The notes: generated by a model not told the origin, from the letters alone. Counted from the stretch's first letter, positions 17,015-26,725 are shown. The stretch is 64,000 bases of DNA from Lentisphaerota bacterium (GCA_015061815.1 SUVW01000001.1:213791-277790), one strand, 5' to 3'. Numbers and translations are program-made.

Positions 17015-17884
17015 ATGCAGGCAGCGGAATTAGCCAATCAGATAAGATTGCTGGAGATCCGGACAGAACATCTGGTCGAAGAGATCACCGGCGGAGCATA
17101 CCGCAGTGTATTCAAAGGGCACGGAATAGAATTTGATGAAGTGCGGGAATACACTCCGGATGATGATGTGCGCCTGATAGATTGGAATGTTTCTGCACGC
17201 ATGGGCAGTGCTTATGTGAAAAAATTTGTGGAAGAACGGGAATTGACCGTAATGCTGCTGGTCGATCTTTCCGCATCCGGAGCATTCGGTTCCACCGGCA
17301 AAAGCAAACGCCGGACCGCTGCGGAACTGGCGGCATTGCTGGCATTCAGCGCGGGTAAAAACGGCGACAAGGTCGGCTTGCTGCTTTTCACTGACAAAAT
17401 CGAATTGTATCTGCCGCCCCGTTCAGGAAGGACACACGCCTTGCGGATGATCCGGGAGATGCTGGCTTTTGAACCGTCCGGGATAAAAACAGATATATCC
17501 GGAGCATTGCGGGAAACTGCCCAGCTGATGAAAAAACGGGGAGTGGTCTTTCTGTTGAGTGACCTGCTTGAACCGGAAAAATTTTCCCGCGCCCTGCGTT
17601 TGTTGAAATCCCGGCAGGATGTCATTGCTATCAACCTGAATGATCCGGCAGAAAAACTGTTCCCGCTGAAAAATCCGGCAACGTTTATTGATGCGGAAAG
17701 CGGCGAAACCGTTGAATATTCCGGCGACAGCCGGCTGATAAGCGCGGAATTCCAGGCCATGCAGGAGGAAAAGAACAGTGTATGCCGCCGGGCCGGAGTG
17801 GATATCATCAACGTGGAATGCGGTCAGGATGTACTGAAACCGCTGATCGGATTTTTTGCAGAACGGAAAAAACGGATGAGGTAA
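17015..17884 (+). CDS. DUF58 domain protein
   Basis: 289 aa, with the DUF58 core: an N-terminal segment GGAYRSVFKGHGIEFDEVREYTPDDD, then IDWNVSARMG and VKKFVEERELTVMLLVDLS, where the last stretch is the start of a von Willebrand-A-like fold with a degenerate metal site. DUF58 proteins are encoded with MoxR and Bat proteins and are thought to be cytosolic partners of the ATPase. It starts 32 bp after moxR and ends 4 bp before the next gene. Confidence 0.92.
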   Translation: MQAAELANQIRLLEIRTEHLVEEITGGAYRSVFKGHGIEFDEVREYTPDDDVRLIDWNVSARMGSAYVKKFVEERELTVMLLVDLSASGAFGSTGKSKRRTAAELAALLAFSAGKNGDKVGLLLFTDKIELYLPPRSGRTHALRMIREMLAFEPSGIKTDISGALRETAQLMKKRGVVFLLSDLLEPEKFSRALRLLKSRQDVIAINLNDPAEKLFPLKNPATFIDAESGETVEYSGDSRLISAEFQAMQEEKNSVCRRAGVDIINVECGQDVLKPLIGFFAERKKRMR

Positions 17885-17888
17885 AAAA

Positions 17889-18860
17889 GTGTTGAAAAAG
17901 TGTTTTTCCGGTCTGCTGATCATCATCGCGGCAATTGCGCTGATCGGCGGAGCCGGATATTTGAAGTCCATGATATGGCCGGGACAGCCGGAGTTTCCGG
18001 CTCATGCGGAAGTAAGTCCGGAAGAATTATCTCCGGGCGAAGAAGCGGAATACCGCTTTGAAGTAAATTTACCGCTGGATATGCGGTTGAAAGAGTGCCT
18101 CCCGCAAGGCGAAAAGCTGTTGCCCTCATCACCTGATATTGAATTTTCCGCGTGGCATTGGGATCGGGCAGTCTGGTCAGTAAACGGGAAACTCCGTTTC
18201 CTTGAAAGCGGCAGATATCCGGAAACAGCAATACGCTGTATCGCAGAAAATTCTCTGAAAAACGGTCAAGAGGAATTCACCGTAAACATTCCGGCTCTGA
18301 CCGTCACCGGACTCCCGGAAAACCGCCGGGGCGAAGAGCTGATCCCCGCTCCGGCGACCGGAAAAGAAGACACCGGCGGAGAAAAGAAAAAATCCTTTTT
18401 CCGGGATTGGCGGTTCCTGACAGCCGCCGCATGCGGCATTGCCGTGATCGCAGCGGTCATATTCGCGTTGTGGAAACAGCGGCGGCGGAAAATGGCCGCA
18501 TTGCCGCTGGATGAAAAAACCATCCGGGAAATAGAGCAATTAAATAAGGCGGTGAAATCCGGAAAAGTCCGGACAAGTGACGGCATAGCGATTTTGTGCG
18601 ACATCATCCGCAATTATCTGGAAAAACGCTTCGCCATCCCGGTCACCCGCCGGACAACAGTGGAATTCATCAAAGATATTGCCCGGGCGGATCTGCTGCT
18701 GCCCGAAGATGAAAGGATATTCCTCACCGGATTTATGAACAGTGCCGATCTGATAAAATTTGCCGGGAAAGATGCCGACAGAGAGATGCTGGACGATGCC
18801 GCCGGTCAGGCAGTGGAACTGGTACGCATCACCACGATCCATGAGGAGAAAAAACAATGA
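17889..18860 (+). CDS. BatD/DUF4381-like membrane protein
   Basis: 323 aa with a GTG start four bases after the DUF58 stop. An N-terminal membrane segment (residues 9-28) is followed by an extracytoplasmic beta-rich region (30-150), a second membrane segment (about 172-194) and a cytosolic helical tail containing a VTRRTTVEFIKDI motif. That layout matches BatD and the DUF4381-type proteins of aerotolerance operons, although it is short for BatD. It overlaps batA by four bases. The assignment rests on topology and context more than on sequence. Confidence 0.7.
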   Translation: MLKKCFSGLLIIIAAIALIGGAGYLKSMIWPGQPEFPAHAEVSPEELSPGEEAEYRFEVNLPLDMRLKECLPQGEKLLPSSPDIEFSAWHWDRAVWSVNGKLRFLESGRYPETAIRCIAENSLKNGQEEFTVNIPALTVTGLPENRRGEELIPAPATGKEDTGGEKKKSFFRDWRFLTAAACGIAVIAAVIFALWKQRRRKMAALPLDEKTIREIEQLNKAVKSGKVRTSDGIAILCDIIRNYLEKRFAIPVTRRTTVEFIKDIARADLLLPEDERIFLTGFMNSADLIKFAGKDADREMLDDAAGQAVELVRITTIHEEKKQ

Positions 18861-19873
18861 TATCTTTGCAATACCCCTGGGCGTTGACCACGCTGCTGAT
18901 ACCGGTGTGTCTGTTTTTCATCCTGCTTTACCGTCAGCGGCCGGCGGTAAAAATTTCCACCGTTTTACCGGTCACCCGCACCCATCCGGGCAAACGCCGC
19001 CGGAAGTTGTCTGTCCTGGAAATATGTCTGCTGCTGTCGCTTGTTTTGCTTGCCGTTGCCCTGGCCCGTCCCCGGAAACCATCCGGCAACCGGATTATTC
19101 GCGGCGAAGGAGTGGATATTATTCTGGCAATAGACATGTCGCAATCCATGAGCTGTTACGACCGGCCGCAGGGGATGAGTGAAAGCAAATTCGCGGAAAA
19201 TATCAGTTCCGGCACTCTGAACAACCGTCTGGAAAGTGCAAAGAATGAGATCCGCCGCTTTATCGAAGCACGTCCGAATGACCGGATAGGGTTGATCGGT
19301 TTTGCCGATCTGGCCTACAGTTTTGTTCCGCCGACACTGGATCATGCCCTCCTGCTGGAAAGGCTCAAATCCCTTGCCCCCGGCGAATTGGGCAACGCCA
19401 CCGGCATCGCTTCTCCCATCGGCAGTGCCGCCAAACGTTTGCAAAATGCCCCCTCCCCCCGCCGGGTGCTGGTGCTTTTCACCGATGGAGCCAACACCGC
19501 CGACAACCGTCTGACGCCACAGGCAGCAGCTCTTGCTGCCAAAGAATTCAACGTGATAATCCATACAGTAGGGATCGGCTCGGAAAACAGTTATGCCATC
19601 TCTTACGGACGGCTGCTGCCGGTTTCCGGAGACCTTGATACCAAACTGCTGCAGGAGTTGTCCAAAATCACCGGCGGAACCTTCTTCGCCGCTTCCGATG
19701 CCGGAAATATGAAGCAGGTCATGGATGAGATCAATGCACTGGAAAAAACCGATCACCGGGAGCCGCAGAGCAATACATATCACGAATATGCCCCGTCAAT
19801 CGCATTGGCGGCAGCAATATTACTGCTTGCCGGGACAGTGTATACGGCAATAATCAGAGTCCACCTGCCGTAA
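18857..19873 (+). CDS. BatA-type von Willebrand factor A protein
   Basis: 338 aa. Two N-terminal membrane helices (about 7-24 and 55-70) are followed by a VWA domain whose metal-ion-dependent adhesion site DMSQS is intact, and by a C-terminal membrane helix (about 313-332). The usual TPxxF-like positions and late TDGANTADN also fit. BatA proteins sit in the inner membrane with the domain facing the periplasm. No batB, batC or batE follows; the next gene, guaB, has its own promoter. Confidence 0.93.
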   Translation: MISLQYPWALTTLLIPVCLFFILLYRQRPAVKISTVLPVTRTHPGKRRRKLSVLEICLLLSLVLLAVALARPRKPSGNRIIRGEGVDIILAIDMSQSMSCYDRPQGMSESKFAENISSGTLNNRLESAKNEIRRFIEARPNDRIGLIGFADLAYSFVPPTLDHALLLERLKSLAPGELGNATGIASPIGSAAKRLQNAPSPRRVLVLFTDGANTADNRLTPQAAALAAKEFNVIIHTVGIGSENSYAISYGRLLPVSGDLDTKLLQELSKITGGTFFAASDAGNMKQVMDEINALEKTDHREPQSNTYHEYAPSIALAAAILLLAGTVYTAIIRVHLP

Positions 19874-19937
19874 ATATTCCCGAAAGCAGCGGAAACAGAA
19901 GAAAATACCGGCACTTTTCCGCTTGAAAAAAATTGAT

Positions 19938-19967
19938 TTGTGATGTATATTAAGCCAATGGTATAAT
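19938..19967 (+). promoter_or_regulatory. Promoter of guaB
   Basis: TTGTGA at 19938-19943, an 18-bp spacer and TATAAT at 19962-19967, 30 bases before the start codon. Confidence 0.7.
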
Positions 19968-19996
19968 ATACACTAATTTCATGCGGAGAAAAAATC

Positions 19997-21496
19997 ATGC
20001 GCTACATCGACCAATTTATGGCGGCATTCCCTTTTGAAGGCTTGACCTTCGACGACATTTCACTGGTAACTCAATATTCGGATTTTCTGCCCCACGATAC
20101 CGATGTAAGTACATATTTTTCACGCAATATCAAGCTCAACATCCCGTTTATCAGTGCGGCGATGGATACGGTCACCGAGAGCGAAATGGCTATTGCGATG
20201 GCCCGCCTCGGCGGTATCGGCGTGATCCATAAAAACCTCTCCCCCGAAAGACAGGCCGAAGAGGTGCGCAAGGTAAAACTTTATCTCAATGGTGTCATCC
20301 GTACTCCGGCAGTGTTCTCTCCGGATCAGACAGTGGCCGAAATGCTCGCAGAAAAGAAACGTAAAAAATACTCCTTCTCCGGATTCCCCATCGTGGATAA
20401 AGCCGGGAAACTGGTCGGCATCATCACCAGCAGAGATATCAAATTCCTGACCGACTACAATATCAAAATCAGCGAAGTAATGACCAAATCTCCGATCGCG
20501 ACAGCCTCCGGCACAGCGATTGCGGATGCTTATCAGATCATGCTGAAAAACAAGGTCGGCAAACTGCCGATGGTCGATGCTGACGGCAAGCTCACCGGAC
20601 TTTTCAGTTTCCTCGATGTCCGTACTCTGATCGCCGGAGATGAACCGGGGTACAACCGTGATTCCCGCCACCAGCTCCGGGTGGCCGCCGCCATCAGTCC
20701 TTACGATGAAGTCCGGGCCGATGCACTGGTCAATGCCGGCGTTGATGCGTTGGTCATCGACACAGCTCATGGAGATTCCAAAGGGGTGATTGAGACGGTT
20801 TCACTTTTCAAGAAACGTTTTGAGGGCAAAGTTGATATCGTTGCCGGCAACATTGCCACCGCCGAAGGGGCAAAAGCTCTGGTCGATGCCGGTGCCGATG
20901 GTGTCAAAGTCGGTATCGGGCCGGGGTCGATCTGTTCGACCCGCGTGGTCGCCGGGGTCGGTGTTCCGCAGGTTTCGGCAGTTTATGCGGTCCGCAGTGC
21001 CGTGCCGTCAGATATTCCGGTAATCGCCGATGGCGGTATCAAGCAGACCGGAGATGTCGCCAAAGCCATTGCAGTGGGTGCTTCCAGCGTGATGATGGGT
21101 TCAGCTCTGGCCGGAACCAGCGAAAGCAACGGCGAAGTCGTTCTGCATCAGGGCAGAAGTTATGTCACCTATCGCGGCATGGGTTCTCTGGAAGCGATGA
21201 AGTGCAACAAAGGAAGCCGCGAGCGTTACGGACAGGATGATGTGGAAGATGACAATCAGCTTGTTCCGCAGGGTATCGAAGCGATGGTTCCTTTCCGGGG
21301 AGCTGTCCGCAATGTCATCCACCAATTCGTCGGCGGTCTGCGTTACAGCCTGGGATACTGCGGTACCCGCACTATTGCCGAATTGCAGGAACGGGCCAAA
21401 GTCGTCCGGGTGAGTGCCGCCGGATTGCGCGAAGCACACCCGCACGATGTGGTAATTACCAAAGATGCCCCCAACTACACCTCAAATTCGATTTGA
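19997..21496 (+). CDS. guaB: IMP dehydrogenase
   Basis: Oxidises IMP to XMP, the committed step to GMP. The 499-aa length is standard. Catalytic Cys313 lies in [13 protein letters not shown]; two CBS domains (about 95-215) interrupt the barrel; the flap motif RYGQDD and [10 protein letters not shown] are conserved. It heads a tightly packed run with skp, lpxD and a Sel1 protein: 3 bp, then 1-bp overlaps. The pairing of guaB with envelope genes is probably a matter of shared transcription. Confidence 0.97.
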   Translation: MRYIDQFMAAFPFEGLTFDDISLVTQYSDFLPHDTDVSTYFSRNIKLNIPFISAAMDTVTESEMAIAMARLGGIGVIHKNLSPERQAEEVRKVKLYLNGVIRTPAVFSPDQTVAEMLAEKKRKKYSFSGFPIVDKAGKLVGIITSRDIKFLTDYNIKISEVMTKSPIATASGTAIADAYQIMLKNKVGKLPMVDADGKLTGLFSFLDVRTLIAGDEPGYNRDSRHQLRVAAAISPYDEVRADALVNAGVDALVIDTAHGDSKGVIETVSLFKKRFEGKVDIVAGNIATAEGAKALVDAGADGVKVGIGPGSICSTRVVAGVGVPQVSAVYAVRSAVPSDIPVIADGGIKQTGDVAKAIAVGASSVMMGSALAGTSESNGEVVLHQGRSYVTYRGMGSLEAMKCNKGSRERYGQDDVEDDNQLVPQGIEAMVPFRGAVRNVIHQFVGGLRYSLGYCGTRTIAELQERAKVVRVSAAGLREAHPHDVVITKDAPNYTSNSI

Positions 21497-21499
21497 TCT

Positions 21500-22090
21500 A
21501 TGAAAAAAATACTCTTCACTCTGCTGATTTTTGCAGCCGTTGTCAATGCGGCGGCATCCGGTATCCGTATCGCGACAGTGGATATGGACAGGGTTTTCAA
21601 AGAGTATTATAAAAGCCGGATCGCAGAGGAATTTCTCTCCCGTCAGGCTGAAGCCGCCAGATTGTACATGGGGCAATTGAATACTTCTCTGGAAGCTCTC
21701 CGTGCCGAAGCCAGAAAATTGGGAACCAATGCCCTCAACCGGGCTTTGTCGGAAGAAGCACAGAAAAAAGCTGCCGATGCCGCCGATGAAGCAATGGCAA
21801 AAGTTAAAGCCAAAGAGACCGAAATTTCCCTGTATACCAACGAGCGTCTGCGGGAACTGCGCCGTCTGGAACAGGAACGGCGCAGTGAAATACTTGCTGA
21901 TATCCGCCGGGAGATCGAACGGCGCGCCGCAGTGGAAAATTACACCTTCGTTTTGGATTCATCCGGCAGAAGTGCCAACAATCTGCCGGTCGTTCTCGTA
22001 TATCCGAAAGCCAATGATATTTCCGATGCAGTGATCCGGGAATTGAACCGTACCGCTGCCAAACCGGACAAGCAGGGAGTAAAAAAATAA
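21500..22090 (+). CDS. Skp/OmpH-type periplasmic chaperone
   Basis: 196 aa with a signal peptide (residues 1-19, cut near NAAAS) and the OmpH pattern: IRIATVDMDRVFKEYYKSRIAEEF, then a long charged coiled coil (about 45-140) and a short C-terminal strand region. Skp holds unfolded outer-membrane proteins in the periplasm. Placement directly before lpxD is the classic skp-lpxD order of Gram-negative bacteria, which strongly supports the call. Confidence 0.9.
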   Translation: MKKILFTLLIFAAVVNAAASGIRIATVDMDRVFKEYYKSRIAEEFLSRQAEAARLYMGQLNTSLEALRAEARKLGTNALNRALSEEAQKKAADAADEAMAKVKAKETEISLYTNERLRELRRLEQERRSEILADIRREIERRAAVENYTFVLDSSGRSANNLPVVLVYPKANDISDAVIRELNRTAAKPDKQGVKK

Positions 22091-23130
22091 TGAAACAGAT
22101 CACCATGACCGCTGAAAAGATCGCTGAATTTGTCAAAGGTACTGTTTGCGGCGACCCGCAAAGAGTCATTACCGGCATAGCGGGGATCAAAGAGGCCGCA
22201 TCAGAACATTTGAGTTTTGTCGGCAGCAAAAAGTATGAGGATCAACTCAACACCACTGCCGCCGGAATAATTCTGGTATGCAAAGATCTGGCCAATGTTT
22301 CCACCGATGGCCGGACTTTGATCGTCTGTGACAATGTGGATCTGGCCTTTGCCAAATTGACTGCCATGTTTGCCGAAGAACCTCCGGCATTTGTTCCCGG
22401 CATCCACCCGTCAGCAGTGGTTGACTCCAGTGCAGTGATCGGTCAGAATGTTTCCATCGGCGCAAATGCAGTCGTTGAAGCAGGTGCGGTGATCGCGGAT
22501 AATGCGGTTATAAGTGCGCTGTGTTATATCGGGCATGACGCTAAAATCGGCAGCAATACGATCCTTTACCCCAATGTTACTGTCATGTACCGGTGTGAGA
22601 TCGGTGCCAAATGCATCATCCATCCGGGAGTGGTCATCGGGGCTGACGGCTTCGGCTTCATCCCCGGCCCGCAGGGGTTGGTAAAAGTGCCGCAAACCGG
22701 TATTGTAGTGATCGGCAATGATGTGGAGATCGGCGCGAATACCACCATTGACCGCGCCCGTTTCGGCAAAACCGTTATCAAAGATAATGTAAAAATCGAC
22801 GACCAGGTGATGGTCGCCCACAATGTTGCCGTTGGTGAAAGTTCCATCCTGGTCGCTCAATGCGGAATTGCCGGCAGTGCCGAACTCGGTCGCGGCGTGA
22901 TTCTGGCCGGGAAAGCCGGTGTCAACGGTCACATTACCATCGGCGACGGTTGTCAAATTGCCGGAACCAGTTCAGTGGCAAAAAGTTTGCCGCCCGGACA
23001 AATCGTTATTGGCACTCCGGCGGAGTCCCAGCGCGACTTCCTCGGACGTTTGGCATTGCCCAAAAAGTTCCAGAAGCTGGATGCCAAAGTCAAAGAGTTG
23101 GAAGCCAAACTCAAAGAACTTGCCAAATAA
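22090..23130 (+). CDS. lpxD: UDP-3-O-acylglucosamine N-acyltransferase
   Basis: Adds the N-linked hydroxyacyl chain in lipid A synthesis. 346 aa: an N-terminal uridine-binding domain (1-100), left-handed beta-helix hexapeptide repeats (about 105-305, with the GANTTIDRARFG segment) and a C-terminal helix (KFQKLDAKVKELEAKLKEL). His244 in VMVAHNVAVG is the expected catalytic base. It overlaps skp and the next gene by one base each. Shows that the organism makes LPS. Confidence 0.96.
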   Translation: MKQITMTAEKIAEFVKGTVCGDPQRVITGIAGIKEAASEHLSFVGSKKYEDQLNTTAAGIILVCKDLANVSTDGRTLIVCDNVDLAFAKLTAMFAEEPPAFVPGIHPSAVVDSSAVIGQNVSIGANAVVEAGAVIADNAVISALCYIGHDAKIGSNTILYPNVTVMYRCEIGAKCIIHPGVVIGADGFGFIPGPQGLVKVPQTGIVVIGNDVEIGANTTIDRARFGKTVIKDNVKIDDQVMVAHNVAVGESSILVAQCGIAGSAELGRGVILAGKAGVNGHITIGDGCQIAGTSSVAKSLPPGQIVIGTPAESQRDFLGRLALPKKFQKLDAKVKELEAKLKELAK

Positions 23131-24389
23131 TGCGGCAGTTTTTTTCAACATCACTTATTATTACGGCGGCAATTTTTGCCGCCGTTTCCCTCTTGGCGGA
23201 TGACCGGCTGCTGCTCGCGGCCCGACAGGGGGATGCAGTCAGCCAACTGGCCCTCGGCGGAGAGTTTTTCTACGGAAAAAACCGCAAAGCAAATATTGCT
23301 CTGGCGTTATATTGGTTCAGAAAAGCTGCTGACAACGGTCTGCCCGAAGCTCAATACAATTTCGGATTGTGTCTGCTCAAAGGCTGGGGATGTGAAAAAA
23401 ATCCGGCGGCAGCATTCCGCTATCTGCAAAAAGCCGTTGACAAACAGGTGGATAAGGCGGCGGTCCATTATGCTGAATTGCTTTTTTCCGGAGTAGATGG
23501 CGGAAGTTTCGGTGATGAACTTCTTGCGCCGGTACCGCCGGATAAAGAAAAAGCTCTGGAAATACTCCGCAAAGCTTCTGCCGGTGAAAATGTTCCGGCC
23601 ATGCTGTTGTTGGCGCGTTATCTTTTTATGGATGCACCGAAACATGGGAAAGAGTTGTATGAGATGTTGAAAATCTATACCGCCAAATCCCCCGATCCCG
23701 ATCCGGAAGCGTTGGTCATCTACGCAGCCTGCATCCGTTCCGGCATCGGCGGGAACATCCCCGATCCGGCCGAAGGAGTAAAAATCCTGCAGCGGGCGGC
23801 AGAAAAAAAGCATCCGGAAGCAATGGCACAGCTGGCGGAAATGATTTTCAACGGATTCGGTACCGTTGCCGACAAGGAACTGGCGGTAAAATTGTGCAAT
23901 CAGGCAATAGAACTGGATTCCTCCCGGGCGATGACCGATATGGGACAACTGAAACTGGCGGGATTTCACACTGCCCATGATCCGGATGGAGCATTTATCC
24001 TCTTCCGGCGGGCGGCAGAAAAAAATTATCCCCCGGCTATCCGGAAGCTGGGGGATTGTTATGCGATGGGGATCGGAACGGCGAAAAATCATCCGGAAGC
24101 AATGCGCTGTTATCACCGGGCCGCCGAATCCGGTGACAGTCAGGCGATGTTCCGTCTTGGCGAATGCTACCGCGATGGCGAATATACTCAAGCCGATCCG
24201 GCAGCGGCGTTCCACTTTTTCCAGCTTGCCGCCCGGGCCGGACACCCGGGAGGTCTGCGGGAAACCGGCAAAGCTCTGCTTGACGGCAAGGGAATAAAAG
24301 CGGATTTTGCTCAAGGATTGGAACTGCTCCGGCGCGCTGCCGGAGCCGGTGACAGCCAGGCGGCCTCACTTTTACGCACAATGGAGTGA
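23130..24389 (+). CDS. Exported Sel1-repeat protein
   Basis: 419 aa starting at the ATG that overlaps the lpxD stop. A signal peptide (residues 1-22, cut near LLADD) precedes Sel1-like repeats across the whole protein, seen as periodic A-L-x-W-x-x-K-A-A-x-x-G-x-x-x-A-x-x-x-L/G-x-x-Y units about 36 residues apart (ALYWFRKAADNGLPEAQYNFG, AMRCYHRAAESGDSQAMFRLG and others). Such proteins serve as protein-protein scaffolds; the partner is unknown. Its 3' end is overlapped by the last gene of the tail cassette on the opposite strand. Confidence 0.88.
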   Translation: MRQFFSTSLIITAAIFAAVSLLADDRLLLAARQGDAVSQLALGGEFFYGKNRKANIALALYWFRKAADNGLPEAQYNFGLCLLKGWGCEKNPAAAFRYLQKAVDKQVDKAAVHYAELLFSGVDGGSFGDELLAPVPPDKEKALEILRKASAGENVPAMLLLARYLFMDAPKHGKELYEMLKIYTAKSPDPDPEALVIYAACIRSGIGGNIPDPAEGVKILQRAAEKKHPEAMAQLAEMIFNGFGTVADKELAVKLCNQAIELDSSRAMTDMGQLKLAGFHTAHDPDGAFILFRRAAEKNYPPAIRKLGDCYAMGIGTAKNHPEAMRCYHRAAESGDSQAMFRLGECYRDGEYTQADPAAAFHFFQLAARAGHPGGLRETGKALLDGKGIKADFAQGLELLRRAAGAGDSQAASLLRTME

Positions 24390-24583
24390 TATCCGGCCGG
24401 CTTCAATGCTTCCAGAGCCGGACACTCCCGGCGGACAAGTGAACACTCACTGCGGGTCATCATATTTTCCAATGCGGCACTGATTTTTTCCAGTTTACTG
24501 CAAATCCGCACAGCCGCGCCGGTCACACTTAAAACGACCGGAATACACAATGCGAAAAGTGCGATCACATTGCCAATGCTCAT
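24311..24583 (-). CDS. Small membrane-anchored protein of the tail cassette, altered 3' end
   Basis: 90 aa starting at an ATG that overlaps the DUF1353 stop (ATGA). Residues 4-27 form one hydrophobic helix (NVIALFALCIPVVLSVTGAAV), followed by a short amphipathic segment, so it resembles small phage membrane proteins such as holin-associated or lysis accessory proteins. Its last 26 codons run antisense into the coding end of the Sel1 gene, giving a low-complexity tail (SPAPAARRSSSN) that looks accidental. The native end was probably lost at a junction near 24390. Function unknown. Confidence 0.5.
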   Translation of the reverse strand: MSIGNVIALFALCIPVVLSVTGAAVRICSKLEKISAALENMMTRSECSLVRRECPALEALKPAGYHSIVRKSEAAWLSPAPAARRSSSNP

Positions 24584-24933
24584 TTCTGCCACGCGCTCCC
24601 GCCGAAAAGACGTACTCCCCAGTAGGCTTTCTGACTTTTCCACCAGGACAATCCATCTGCCCGGATCAATTCATAGAATAATTCATCCGCCTCTTTCCGC
24701 GTCCACCCCGGAAGCTCATTCCGGTAGAGATAATCATGAGCCACAGCTCCACGCAAAGTCCGGTGATCGATCTGCGGTGAAACCGTTGACCACAAAAAAC
24801 GCGGTACACTGGCTCCATCGCATTGAAATCCTGCCGGAACGACAAATATTTTTCCCCGGAATTTTACTTCCAGCTCTTCACGCAAGGTAATAATGTCGCC
24901 ATTATCATTTTCATGATGGATATCGACCAGCAT
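24580..24933 (-). CDS. DUF1353 phage-type protein
   Basis: 117 aa. The start at 24933 follows AGGAGG and is preferred over the longer open frame to 25188. The DUF1353 core is clear: VPAGFQCDGASVPRFLWS, a gap, then GAVAHDYLYRN and the ADELFYELIRADG helix. The family occurs in tailed phages and prophages and includes predicted cell-wall-related enzymes, but no activity is established. It lies four bases after the preceding gene and overlaps the next in the minus-strand cassette. Confidence 0.85.
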   Translation of the reverse strand: MLVDIHHENDNGDIITLREELEVKFRGKIFVVPAGFQCDGASVPRFLWSTVSPQIDHRTLRGAVAHDYLYRNELPGWTRKEADELFYELIRADGLSWWKSQKAYWGVRLFGGSAWQK

Positions 24934-24937
24934 AATA

Positions 24938-25504
24938 TCAATCCTCCTGCCACACGATCTGCGGCAAATTCGCTTTGAATTCCTCCAGAGTCGGTACGGT
25001 TTCCCCGGATGCGTAACGGTTCTGAATATCCAAACCATACAGCATACACTCATCCACAAACGCCACCCAATCCAGAGCATCCTGTTTCCACCGGGACACG
25101 GAGGATTGCAAATAACAGGATGGTTCGCGGGTGGTGTAGCCGCGCGCCACGCGGGTATCGTGGATATGCTGTTCCAGTACACGGTCATAATCGCTTGCGC
25201 TCAATGGTTTTTCCGGCCGGGTGACACTCCATCCTGCCGGGATGTCTCCCAAAGCGGAAACGGTCATGCTCTCATGATGATTTTTCCACACGGTAACTCC
25301 CCGGAAGTCGGCGATATACTCCCAGTTCTGCCCGTTCCAGATACGGGCATATCCGGACTTTTCGTCCGGGGGAGCAATAAAAGTGGCATTGCGGGGGAGT
25401 AAAAATTTTGTCTGGCCGCTTTTTTGAGATTCCAGAGGGTCAACAAAAGCTTTGTCCGCAAAAAGATATTCCCCGGTAATTCCGTCATAATGAAAAGTTT
25501 GCAT
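24938..25504 (-). CDS. Putative tail-fibre-associated protein
   Basis: 188 aa preceded by AAGGAG. The N-terminal half (HYDGITGEYLFADKAFVDPLES, then a P-x-N-A-T stretch and WNGQNWEYIADFRG) has the shape of tail-fibre assembly chaperone-like proteins, in which a WdG-x-x-W element is common. The C-terminal half is rich in W and charged residues. Position directly after the fibre gene fits an assembly chaperone. The homology is suggestive only. Confidence 0.5.
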   Translation of the reverse strand: MQTFHYDGITGEYLFADKAFVDPLESQKSGQTKFLLPRNATFIAPPDEKSGYARIWNGQNWEYIADFRGVTVWKNHHESMTVSALGDIPAGWSVTRPEKPLSASDYDRVLEQHIHDTRVARGYTTREPSCYLQSSVSRWKQDALDWVAFVDECMLYGLDIQNRYASGETVPTLEEFKANLPQIVWQED

Positions 25505-25516
25505 ATAATTGACTCC

Positions 25517-26722
25517 TTAATATTTTATACAAAAGCAGAGGGTCAAAGCCGGAGGCTGTACCGTATCGGATTTACCATAAATACTGCTGGAGCGCGAAGC
25601 ATCTAATTTCAGAGTAACGCCTGCACCGTTCCCTTGATTTGCCGCCGGGGCAACTGCGGTGTCATAATAATCCAAACTGAAAGCTCCGCTTGCCGTCTTC
25701 TGATCAGTAAAGGTATAAATACGGTAAAAATCTCCCGTAATATTCGGCAATCCGGGAACTTTCACCACTCCGGCGACCGTTCCGCCCTCGGGGAAACGGT
25801 CTGTCAAATCCGGCAGGGCAAAAGTGTTTTCTCCATCACCGGCTCCGTAAGTTTCGCCGATGGCGGCAAATAATGCGGCGTAAGTTTCCCTTGAAATTTC
25901 TGCGCCGTTGCAAATCAGATATCCATCGGGGAGAGTGTTTCCGGCATACATGATGACCGTACCGGGCAAAGCGGCAAAATCCTGGCCGTCAGCACCCGGT
26001 TCACCCTGCGGACCCGGTTCACCCTGCGGGCCTTGCGGGCCGGGCAATCCGTCAGCCCCTCTGGGGATGTCGAATGCTTCAGAGGGGATACCGCTGCTGC
26101 CGTGTTTTGCCCGCATGTAATTGTCATCATCGCGTAAATCATCATGCCATGAGATACCGTCAGAGGAAAATTCAAAAAACATCTTGCGGGAAATTGCCGC
26201 TTCCACTTGTACTGCAGTATAATATGCCGGTTCCGGAACAACACTCTCATTACCGTTGCCGAAATAAACACGGCTGCGGATCGACAGTTTGAATTGCCAG
26301 GCAAAAACAGTATTTCCATTCTCATCAAAACCGCCGAGTTCGCAAAACAATTCTGCGGCATCTTTGCCTTTCAATGCCTCAACTATCCGATCTCCGGCAT
26401 ATCCGTTCAAGGGTACCTGCATCACACTGCGCCCGTTGTCATCACGCCCCAGTGTCACTCCGGAAAATATCAGCAGCGGCGGATCATCACTGTTGCCGCA
26501 GGTCGTATCCAAAGCAAAATAATAACTGCCGCCGGTCAACTCTGCGATCGGATAATCCGGCAGAACTGCGCTCTCAACAGCACTGTCAGAACGCAATTCG
26601 AACTCCAGAACACCTCCGGCTCCAAGCATCAATTCCAGAGTGACGCCGGTGGATGAACCATATTCATCACAAAGGACAGCTCCGGAATTGCCGATTTTCA
26701 ATATTGCACGTTTCTTTTCCAT
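25517..26722 (-). CDS. Tail-fibre protein with collagen-like repeats and tail-collar domain
   Basis: 401 aa. An N-terminal beta-rich part (1-215) is followed by a short collagen-like G-x-y tract (GADGLPGPQGPQGEPGPQG, continuing EPGADG) and a phage tail-collar domain (PF07484): LPGTVIMYAGNTLPDGYLIC, then CNGAEISRETYAALFAAIGE, GENTFALPDLTDRFPEG. The C terminus ends in a short strand region. Collar and collagen parts typically trimerise in receptor-binding fibres. GGAG for this gene lies inside the previous coding end. This is the clearest phage signature in the block. Confidence 0.88.
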   Translation of the reverse strand: MEKKRAILKIGNSGAVLCDEYGSSTGVTLELMLGAGGVLEFELRSDSAVESAVLPDYPIAELTGGSYYFALDTTCGNSDDPPLLIFSGVTLGRDDNGRSVMQVPLNGYAGDRIVEALKGKDAAELFCELGGFDENGNTVFAWQFKLSIRSRVYFGNGNESVVPEPAYYTAVQVEAAISRKMFFEFSSDGISWHDDLRDDDNYMRAKHGSSGIPSEAFDIPRGADGLPGPQGPQGEPGPQGEPGADGQDFAALPGTVIMYAGNTLPDGYLICNGAEISRETYAALFAAIGETYGAGDGENTFALPDLTDRFPEGGTVAGVVKVPGLPNITGDFYRIYTFTDQKTASGAFSLDYYDTAVAPAANQGNGAGVTLKLDASRSSSIYGKSDTVQPPALTLCFCIKY

Positions 26723-26725
26723 TTT

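Noticed and set aside
24580..25188. 202-aa form of the DUF1353 gene
   Set aside because: The extra N-terminal part overlaps the preceding gene and shows no domain; the AGGAGG before 24933 sets the start.
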